Source of the DNA: Bacteroidales bacterium
Lineage (GTDB): Bacteria; Bacteroidota; Bacteroidia; Bacteroidales; WCHB1-69
Reading direction: 5' to 3'
NCBI GenBank assembly: GCA_017395245.1
Contig: JAFPVR010000124.1
Coordinates: 1 to 42,792 of the forward strand
DNA length: 42,792 nt
How positions within the stretch are numbered: position 1 is the stretch's first letter; the number at the start of each line of letters is the position of its first letter. Below the pieces are notes generated by a model, which was given only the letters and a program-made list of their open reading frames with translations, was not told the origin of the DNA and searched no databases. The translations under genes and the position numbers were made by a program. Positions 37,187 through 42,792 of the stretch are shown here, piece by piece.

Positions 37187-37954
37187 TTAATTGCGGTTAC
37201 GGTTGTCGCGGCGTTCGCCTCTGCGCTCTCCGCCTCTGCGGTCGTCGCGGCGAGGTCCGCGGAAAGGTTTCTTGCCGTTGTTGCCCGGACGTTGCTCCTT
37301 GGCGGCTTCGTTGACGAAGAGGTCTTTCTTACCATAGACGATGCCTCTGCAAATCCACACTTTGACGCCGATGCAGCCGTAGGTGGTGTGAGCCTCGACG
37401 GGTGCGTAGTCGATGTCGGCGCGGAGGGTGTGCAACGGGATACGTCCATCTTTGAAGTGCTCGGCGCGGGCGATTTCGGCACCACCGAGACGACCGGCGA
37501 CGGTCACCTTGATGCCTTCGGCCTGTGCGCGCATGGTGGCGGCGATGGCGGTCTTGACGGCTTTCTTGTAGGTCACGCGGCCCTCGATTTGGCGGGCGAT
37601 GTTCTGCGCGACGAGCTGAGCGTCAAGGTCGGGGCGTTTCACTTCGTTGATGTTGATCTGGATTTCCTTGCCGGTGAGCACCTTGAGTTCTTCCTTCACG
37701 CTGTCGACTTCTGCGCCGCCCTTGCCGATGATCACGCCGGGACGTCCAGCGTTGATGGTCACCGTGACGAGCTTGAGAGTTCTTTCAATGTAGATTTTCG
37801 AAATGCCGGCTTTTGAGAACTTAGCATTTAAATACTTTCTAATTTTGTCATCTTCGACGATTTTACCGGCGAAATTTTTGCCGCCGTACCAATTAGAGTC
37901 CCAGCCTCTTACGATTCCGAGGCGCAAGCCGATAGGATTAACTTTTTGACCCAT
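37187..37954 (-). CDS. rpsC: 30S ribosomal protein S3
   Basis: S3 forms the mRNA entry site with S4 and S5. The 255-residue product has the N-terminal KH domain ([20 protein letters not shown]) and the C-terminal S3 domain ([20 protein letters not shown]). A tail of about 30 residues rich in Arg, Gly and Asp ([18 protein letters not shown]) extends past the core; such basic tails are common in this phylum. It starts 13 nt after rplV. Confidence 0.97.
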   Translation of the reverse strand: MGQKVNPIGLRLGIVRGWDSNWYGGKNFAGKIVEDDKIRKYLNAKFSKAGISKIYIERTLKLVTVTINAGRPGVIIGKGGAEVDSVKEELKVLTGKEIQININEVKRPDLDAQLVAQNIARQIEGRVTYKKAVKTAIAATMRAQAEGIKVTVAGRLGGAEIARAEHFKDGRIPLHTLRADIDYAPVEAHTTYGCIGVKVWICRGIVYGKKDLFVNEAAKEQRPGNNGKKPFRGPRRDDRRGGERRGERRDNRNRN

Positions 37955-37967
37955 ACTTAATTACTGT

Positions 37968-38405
37968 TTATTTTTGTGATTCTTCGATATTTTCAGCGGG
38001 CATGTTCTCCTCGTTGCGGTCGCCCAGGATGAGGGTGACGTGGTTGGAGCGCTTGCGGATGCGAGCGGCGCGGCCTTGCGGGGCCGTGCGGATGCGCTTG
38101 AGCATCCGTCCGCCGTCCACCATGATGGTCTTCACGTACAGGTCGGCGTCTTCCAGGCGCTTGCCCTCGTTCTTGACCTGCCAGTTGGCGATGGCCGACT
38201 TCAGCAGCTTGAGGAGTTTCTCGGATGACTCCCGGTGGGAGTACTTCAACACGTTCATGGCGTAATCTACGTTCTTGCCACGAATCACGTTGGCCATAAT
38301 TCTGGTCTTGCGCGGTGAGGTCGGATTATCCACTAATCGGGCCAGGTACACCGTTTTCATTGCTTCTTTACGCGCGTTTGCCGCGTTTTTCTGTTTCACA
38401 CTCAT
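37968..38405 (-). CDS. rplV: 50S ribosomal protein L22
   Basis: L22 lines the exit tunnel. The 145-residue product has DNPTSPRKTRIMANVIRGKN and the signature KTIMVDGGRMLKRIRTAPQG, plus an acidic tail (ENMPAENIEESQK). It is the first gene of the operon here. The usual upstream genes rpsS, rplB, rplW, rplD, rplC and rpsJ are absent; instead a promoter and a 5' hairpin lie within 105 nt. Confidence 0.97.
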   Translation of the reverse strand: MSVKQKNAANARKEAMKTVYLARLVDNPTSPRKTRIMANVIRGKNVDYAMNVLKYSHRESSEKLLKLLKSAIANWQVKNEGKRLEDADLYVKTIMVDGGRMLKRIRTAPQGRAARIRKRSNHVTLILGDRNEENMPAENIEESQK

Positions 38406-38460
38406 TGTTTTTTCTGTCTATTTTAACTATATATTTGTCTAATATTCAAAGATTTAACAC

Positions 38461-38494
38461 TTTGAAAAGCACCTCTTTGGCGTAACTTTTCAAA
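38461..38494 (-). promoter_or_regulatory. Hairpin at the 5' end of the ribosomal operon leader
   Basis: TTTGAAAAG and CTTTTCAAA pair over nine bases around a 16-nt loop, right at the predicted start of the transcript (about 38496). It could protect the 5' end or serve as an autoregulatory site; there is no direct evidence for either. Confidence 0.5.
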
Positions 38495-38501
38495 TTGGCG
38501 G

Positions 38502-38531
38502 CAAAAATAGACTTTTTTTGCATACAATCAA
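38502..38531 (-). promoter_or_regulatory. Promoter of the rplV-rpsE operon
   Basis: The minus strand reads TATTTTTG (38509-38502), with TTG (38531-38529) 19 nt further upstream. It is a good Bacteroidota promoter 97 nt before the rplV start. Confidence 0.7.
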
Positions 38532-38600
38532 CACCTTACGCATTTTTTTTTCAACACTTCCGCGAAGTTATCAACACACCCCTGTCGGTCGGCGAATGTG

Positions 38601-38728
38601 TCTCGGCGAATTGGGCGAATTTAGCGAAGTGTTTCAACTATTCTTCGTCCAATATGTCGTCAACAACTTCGCCTCATTCGCTCAATTCGCCGACAACAAC
38701 TTTGCCTCATTCGCTTAATTCGCCGACA
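38601..38728. repeat. ~31-bp TCGGCGAATT repeats, left cluster
   Basis: Three copies: 38601-38630 in one orientation, then 38666-38695 and 38698-38728 in the other. All share TCGGCGAATT, then RRGCGAAT, then GCGAAGT or GCAAAGT. The first two form an inverted pair. The last overlaps the end of the GxxExxY coding region. Confidence 0.85.
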
Positions 38729-39129
38729 GACTTCACGCCGAATTTGCGCGTGCAGGGGATGCGCCGGTGTGTCAATGCGTCTGTGCCGAAATTGATTAGC
38801 AAGCCCAGGGTCAGGCCGCTCGCCTTGAGGTAGTTGTAGACCTGCGCGTCGTGTTCCCTAACGAGTTCCGACACCGCCTTCAGCTCCACAATGATTTTCC
38901 CGTAGCAGACGAAGTCGGGCTGGAAACGCTTGGAGAGCTCAATCCCTCTGTAGTGGACTTTGAAGTTCCGCTCCCGTTCATAAGGAATTTGTCTCCACAG
39001 AAACTCCTGTTCGAGCGCTTCTTGATAGATGGGCTCCGAGAACCCGCATCCTAACTCGCAGTGTACGGCCATTGCCGCACCAATAATGTTGTAGGATTCT
39101 TTGCCGAATAATAATTTGTTGTTCATCAT
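38707..39129 (-). CDS. GxxExxY family protein (PD-(D/E)XK-like)
   Basis: The 140-residue product has the family signature G-x-x-E-x-x-Y in GCGFSEPIYQEALEQEF (about residues 27-43). It also has the nuclease-like core FQPDFVCYGKIIVELKAVSE and the typical end LGLLINFGTDALTHRRI. The family belongs to the PD-(D/E)XK superfamily by fold; its biological role is not known. The last residues (KSVGELSE) are encoded by one of the 31-bp repeats that surround the gene. It has its own promoter. It separates the ribosomal operon from the MuiA-like gene. Confidence 0.93.
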   Translation of the reverse strand: MMNNKLLFGKESYNIIGAAMAVHCELGCGFSEPIYQEALEQEFLWRQIPYERERNFKVHYRGIELSKRFQPDFVCYGKIIVELKAVSELVREHDAQVYNYLKASGLTLGLLINFGTDALTHRRIPCTRKFGVKSVGELSE

Positions 39130-39163
39130 ACTGTTAATATTTTTGTTTAGAATTGAGTTGCGG

Positions 39164-39171
39164 CAAAGATA
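39164..39171 (-). promoter_or_regulatory. Promoter -7 box of the GxxExxY gene
   Basis: The minus strand reads TATCTTTG, 35 nt before the start codon. The expected -33 region falls inside a long hairpin (39179-39229). Confidence 0.6.
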
Positions 39172-39178
39172 AATAAAA

Positions 39179-39229
39179 CTTCCAAGGAAGAATCACGATT
39201 TTTATTTTTTTTGTGATTTTCCTTGGAAG
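39179..39229 (-). terminator. Long hairpin, probable terminator of the MuiA-like gene
   Basis: CTTCCAAGG-AA-(G)-AATCAC pairs with GTGATT-TT-CCTTGGAAG: 17 bp with one bulge and an A/T loop. On the minus strand TTTTATTT follows. It lies 157 nt after the MuiA-like stop and abuts the GxxExxY -7 box. Confidence 0.6.
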
Positions 39230-39312
39230 TGTTTGGTATACAGTGGGATATTGTGGTACTTTGTTTCTTTTTGTGACGGCTTCTTAACAATTAATAGTTA
39301 AAATTAAAGCGC

Positions 39313-39374
39313 ACTTTCGCAAAATTTGCCTAATTCGCCGACAAAATCCGTTAGATTCGCCCAATTCGCCGACA
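39313..39374. repeat. ~31-bp TCGGCGAATT repeats, right cluster
   Basis: Two tandem copies (39313-39343 and 39344-39374) and a partial third reach the stop codon of the MuiA-like gene at 39386. They have the same orientation as 38666-38728. Confidence 0.85.
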
Positions 39375-39385
39375 AGGTTCGCCGA

Positions 39386-41035
39386 CTACCAAGCGAGGGT
39401 GCGGTCCTTGGGGTACTTCACGCTGTAGGTCACCACGAAGGTGCGGGTTTCACCGGAATTTAGGTCCAGTTCCCAAGTGAGTACGCCGATGTCTTCCTTG
39501 TTGTAGGTGGCGGTGGGCTTCACTTCCACCAACTTCACCTCGATGTCTTTGTCGTTGGAAATCGGGTACTGTTCCTTCAAGGTCAGCTTCGCGTTGCGAT
39601 TTTGATTGTTGCGAACGGTAATCAGGTACGAGCGAGTCTCGGTGGTGGTGCTGCCGACGTGCTTCGTACTGCTGTAATCGCGTTGCAGTTCGCGTTTAAC
39701 AGTCACGCGGGGGTCGGTGGCGAGGGTGAGCGTCACTTTGTCTTGCGTGGAATTCGGATTCAGGTAAGTTTCCCCGACAAAGGTGTTGTTGAAGGTGACG
39801 GTGGCGTATCCCGAAAGCAGATTGTATTTTTCCAAACCGCTGAGCGTCGCAATCAGGTATGTCTCATTGGAGAGTTTTGGCGCACAATAGTAATTGTACT
39901 CGGCTTCAAGGTTATAGTTAACCAAATCAACGAGTTGTTCGTTGCCATTGCCAGGAATGTTGTAGGGCACGGCAATTTTGTAGTTCACATGGACATCTTG
40001 CTCGTCAATGCTGATGTAATCTTCCATTCGGGTAGAGACCACCTTTTTGCTCGTTCCGTCCGTCGCCGTGACACCTTCGCAACTGGACAAGGCAGCGCTT
40101 ACATTTGAGTTCGATACGTAATTGGAGGCTCTATTGCTGCGTGCATCAGACATGTCTGCTGAGTAATTTCGCGCGAAACGCAGAAACCAAGTTCTGAATA
40201 CCGGTACAGTATTGGTCCGGTTGGGTCGGGCGTTCGAGAGCGTGAGTCGCACATTGTTCCAGTCAAGTCCGGTCTCTTGTTGTACCTCGGCTTTCGCTTG
40301 CATGGTGATGGGCTTGTCCAATCCAGGAATGTTGATGTCGTAGTGAGGTTGCCATCCTGCATCTTCTGTGTAATAGCTGATGTTGAACACCGTGGTGACG
40401 CTGTTCGGCACGCTGATGGAGAGATAGACCACGCCAGTTTCCACGTCGCTGTCCTGTTTGTCCTGATTGATTTGCATTTTCAGCCTATTCACCGTTTCCA
40501 CCAGCTTTTCAATCTTCTTATTGTCCTGATTGATACTGCTTTGAAGTGTCTTAGCCTTGGACGTGTAAAGCTCCATGTTGGCGTTTATTTCTGCAACGGT
40601 AACGGTACCATCTTTCTTTTCCATGTTGTTGAGCGTTCCGTCGGTGAGCATCTTGAGCAGATGTTGATGGACGGTAAGCTCGTCGCGAGCTTCTTGAAGC
40701 TGCTTCTGATAGAAATCGAGAGAGTCGGACAGCTTTTTGAGTTTAGCAGTTTCCTCTTTCGGGGTGATATAGTCCTTTTCGAATTCCATGGCGGAAATAA
40801 GCACTCCATTCGCCTGCACTTTCAAACTGTTTAGGGCAATGTCGGGACTCAGACCATCAATGACGATTTCCTGAGAACCACTCTTCAGTGTGGCATTTGC
40901 GGAATGGTACAGGGTGGCACCGCGCAAGAACACGGTGACAGAATCCAACTTGGCCGAAACCTGCTTCTGTGCATGCAGGGTAAACAAACAACCGAAACAA
41001 AGGGTTGCCAATACGAGAAATTTTTTTGTTGCCAT
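39386..41035 (-). CDS. Mucoidy inhibitor MuiA family protein (DUF4140/DUF4139)
   Basis: The 549-residue product starts with a signal peptide (MATKKFLVLATLCFGCLFTLHA). A DUF4140 beta domain follows (VSAKLDSVTVFLRGATLYHS), then a coiled-coil stretch (about 95-190, with KKLSDSLDFYQKQLQEARDE) and a C-terminal DUF4139 domain (ISYYTEDAGWQPHYDINIPG to SVKYPKDRT). Homologues are widespread secreted proteins; the family name comes from a mucoidy phenotype and the biochemical role is unknown. It starts 27 nt after the stop of the giant repeat protein, with no promoter box visible between, so it is probably co-transcribed with it. Confidence 0.88.
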   Translation of the reverse strand: MATKKFLVLATLCFGCLFTLHAQKQVSAKLDSVTVFLRGATLYHSANATLKSGSQEIVIDGLSPDIALNSLKVQANGVLISAMEFEKDYITPKEETAKLKKLSDSLDFYQKQLQEARDELTVHQHLLKMLTDGTLNNMEKKDGTVTVAEINANMELYTSKAKTLQSSINQDNKKIEKLVETVNRLKMQINQDKQDSDVETGVVYLSISVPNSVTTVFNISYYTEDAGWQPHYDINIPGLDKPITMQAKAEVQQETGLDWNNVRLTLSNARPNRTNTVPVFRTWFLRFARNYSADMSDARSNRASNYVSNSNVSAALSSCEGVTATDGTSKKVVSTRMEDYISIDEQDVHVNYKIAVPYNIPGNGNEQLVDLVNYNLEAEYNYYCAPKLSNETYLIATLSGLEKYNLLSGYATVTFNNTFVGETYLNPNSTQDKVTLTLATDPRVTVKRELQRDYSSTKHVGSTTTETRSYLITVRNNQNRNAKLTLKEQYPISNDKDIEVKLVEVKPTATYNKEDIGVLTWELDLNSGETRTFVVTYSVKYPKDRTLAW

Positions 41036-41062
41036 AATATATAATATATTGTATGGTGGAAA

Positions 41063-42792
41063 TTATTTACGGTTTACAATGACTTTCTTTGTGACCGTTT
41101 GTTTATTGTCAAGCGTCACTTTCACAAAATAATGTCCGGCGGCGAAACGGGAAACGTCAATCTGCTCCAAATTGGAAGTCGGTTTCATGATGGTGTAGAC
41201 GAGGCGCCCGTCGGCATTGAGGAGGTCAATGCGTCGCATATTCTCGCCTTTGATGTTAAGCATGTAATGAGCCGGGATCGGGAACACGTCAATGCTGGGA
41301 AGCTCGGCGGAGGGGATGCCCACCGTGATGGTCAGGTGCAGTGTCACTACGGAGTCACATCCGTTCACGGTTTGGAACGTTTGAGTATAGTCGCCGGACT
41401 CACAGTAGACTTCCGAGTTCCATTCGTAGCAGGAGTCCGTGGTGGTGACTTCTACACTCTCAAACACAGAATAATTGACGGTCAGGTGCAGCGTATCGAC
41501 ACTAATGCACCCGTTGTCGTTGTTATACTCGTACGTATAAGTGCCCGACGTGGTGTATTCCGTGCCGTGCCAGACGAAGCTCTCACAGGCGGTTTCCGTT
41601 TCTACATTGTGCGTACCGTAGTTAACGGTGAGCTTCAACGTATCGACACTTTGACAGCCTGTGCTGTTAGTGTATGCATACGTATACGTACCCGATGTGG
41701 TGTAAGTCGTATCATGCCAGGTGAAGCTCTCGCAAGCTGTTTCGGTTTCGATAATGTGCGTACCATAGTTGACGGTGAGCTTCAAGGTATCAACGCTCAG
41801 GCAACCCGTGTTGTTGGTATAGGCATACGTGAAGGTACCCGACGTGGTATAAATCGTATCGTGCCAGACAAAGCTCTCGCAAGCTGTTTCGGTTTCGACA
41901 TTGTGTGTGCCGTAGTTAACGGTGAGCTTCAACGTGTCCACGCTTGCGCAGCCTGTGTTGTTGGTGTAAGCATACGTGTACGTGCCCGGCGTGGTATAAA
42001 TCGTATCGTGCCAGACAAAGCTCTCGCAAGCTGTTTCGGTTTCGACATTGTGCGTACCGTAGTTGACGGTGAGCTGCAAGGTATCAACGCTTGGGCAACC
42101 CGTGTTGTTGGTGTAAGCATACGTGTACGTGCCCGACGTGTTGTAGGTCGTATCGTGCCACATGAAGTTCTCGCAGGCCGTTTCAATTTCAACATTGTGT
42201 GTGCCGTAGTTGACGGTGAGTTTTAAGGTGTCAACACTCTGGCAACCTGTGCTGTTGGTATAGGCATACGTAAAAGTACCCGACGTGGTGTAGGTCGTAT
42301 CATGCCACGTGAAACATTCACAGGCGGTTTCTGTTTCAACATTGTGTGTGCCGTAGTTAACCGTCAGTTTCAAGGTGTCAACACTTTGACAGCCCGTGCT
42401 GTTGATGTAAGCATGGGTGTACGTGCCGGACGTGGTAAAAGTCGTATTATGCCAGACAAAACTCTCGCAAGCGGTCTCGGTTTCGACATTGTGTGTACCG
42501 TAGTTGACGGTCAGCTTCAAGGTGTCCACGCTTTGGCAGCCGGTGTTGTTGGTATAAGCGTATGTGTACGTACCCGATGTGGTGTAAGTCGTATCATGCC
42601 AGGTGAAGCTCTCGCAAACGGTTTCAGTTTCCACATTGTGCGTACCGTAGTTGACGGTGAGTATCAACGTGTCAACGCTTTGACAACCCGTATTGTTGGT
42701 GTAAGCATACGTATAAGTGCCCGACGTGTTGTAGGTCGTATCATGCCAGGTGAAGCTCTCGCAAGCGGTTTCGGTTTCGACATTGTGTGTAC
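41063..42792 (-). CDS. C-terminal part of a second giant repeat protein, T9SS type A (N-terminus outside window)
   Basis: The frame is open from the right edge to the stop at 41063, so only the last 575 residues are seen. Nine near-identical 49-residue repeats (VNYGTHNVETETACESFxWH, then a TNxTGCxSVDTLKLT ending) are followed by one divergent unit (TTDSCYEWNSEVYCESGDY). The final 75 residues form a type A sorting domain (SIDVFPIPAHYMLNIKGENM to TKKVIVNRK). The protein should be secreted by T9SS and held on the surface. Each unit keeps two cysteines, as in the left-hand giant protein. The MuiA-like gene follows 27 nt downstream. Confidence 0.93.
   Translation of the reverse strand, partial: THNVETETACESFTWHDTTYNTSGTYTYAYTNNTGCQSVDTLILTVNYGTHNVETETVCESFTWHDTTYTTSGTYTYAYTNNTGCQSVDTLKLTVNYGTHNVETETACESFVWHNTTFTTSGTYTHAYINSTGCQSVDTLKLTVNYGTHNVETETACECFTWHDTTYTTSGTFTYAYTNSTGCQSVDTLKLTVNYGTHNVEIETACENFMWHDTTYNTSGTYTYAYTNNTGCPSVDTLQLTVNYGTHNVETETACESFVWHDTIYTTPGTYTYAYTNNTGCASVDTLKLTVNYGTHNVETETACESFVWHDTIYTTSGTFTYAYTNNTGCLSVDTLKLTVNYGTHIIETETACESFTWHDTTYTTSGTYTYAYTNSTGCQSVDTLKLTVNYGTHNVETETACESFVWHGTEYTTSGTYTYEYNNDNGCISVDTLHLTVNYSVFESVEVTTTDSCYEWNSEVYCESGDYTQTFQTVNGCDSVVTLHLTITVGIPSAELPSIDVFPIPAHYMLNIKGENMRRIDLLNADGRLVYTIMKPTSNLEQIDVSRFAAGHYFVKVTLDNKQTVTKKVIVNRK
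41463..42792 (-). repeat. 147-bp tandem repeat array in the second giant gene
   Basis: Nine units, the first cut by the window edge, have an exact 147-bp period (the same codons start at 41874 and 42021). Neighbouring units differ mostly at silent positions, consistent with recent duplication or conversion. Confidence 0.93.

Noticed and set aside
39313-39374. CRISPR-like direct repeats around the GxxExxY gene
   Set aside because: The 31-bp units are tandem without spacers, and one copy is inverted.

Overview
The window comes from a Bacteroidota chromosome, most likely order Bacteroidales. Three things point there. Minus-strand and plus-strand genes are preceded by the Bacteroidota -7 promoter box TAnnTTTG. 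Secreted proteins end in type IX secretion (T9SS) sorting domains of both type A and type B. The gene families are typical of the phylum: DUF4295 next to rpmG, DUF4230 pairs, choice-of-anchor J and Q surface domains, and GxxExxY proteins. Most genes lie on the minus strand; only nnr, a thioredoxin-like gene and terC are on the plus strand.

Layout. (1) Positions 1-11061 hold one open frame of at least 3,687 codons for a giant secreted protein. It has a signal peptide, a choice-of-anchor J domain, fibronectin III domains, six beta-helix/choice-of-anchor Q units and a tandem array of about 50-residue two-cysteine repeats that runs off the left edge. Its approximately 275-nt leader can fold into nested stems with a possible pseudoknot. 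(2) 11.7-13.3 kb carries DUF4295, rpmG and obgE; the obgE leader is a heptamer array. (3) 13.4-17.2 kb is an SBBP/PKD protein with a type B sorting domain, followed by maf. (4) 17.9-22.4 kb is a glycogen/alpha-glucan trio: GH57, GT4 and a debranching enzyme. (5) 22.5-23.3 kb is a gene-free stretch full of palindromes and short tandem repeats. (6) 23.4-26.6 kb is a T9SS protein with alternating J and Ig-like domains. (7) 26.9-31.1 kb (plus strand) carries nnr, a DUF5106/thioredoxin-like protein and terC. (8) 31.2-32.6 kb holds two DUF4230 membrane-anchored proteins. (9) 32.7-38.4 kb is a 13-gene ribosomal protein operon, rplV to rpsE, with its own promoter and terminator but without the genes that usually flank it. 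(10) 38.7-41.0 kb holds a GxxExxY protein bracketed by 31-bp repeats and a MuiA-like DUF4139 protein. (11) 41.1 kb to the right edge is the C-terminal part of a second giant repeat protein with a type A sorting domain.

The surface proteins are T9SS cargo and probably take part in adhesion or substrate contact. The rest is housekeeping: translation, ribosome assembly, NAD(P)HX repair, nucleotide sanitation and storage polysaccharide. The unusual material is mostly intergenic. Several families of small palindromic or multi-hairpin elements recur in the window. One of them, a shared 44-nt element, sits in the same orientation just upstream of two unrelated genes and supplies the C-terminus of Nnr. 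All domain calls were made by eye from translated sequence; no database search was possible.
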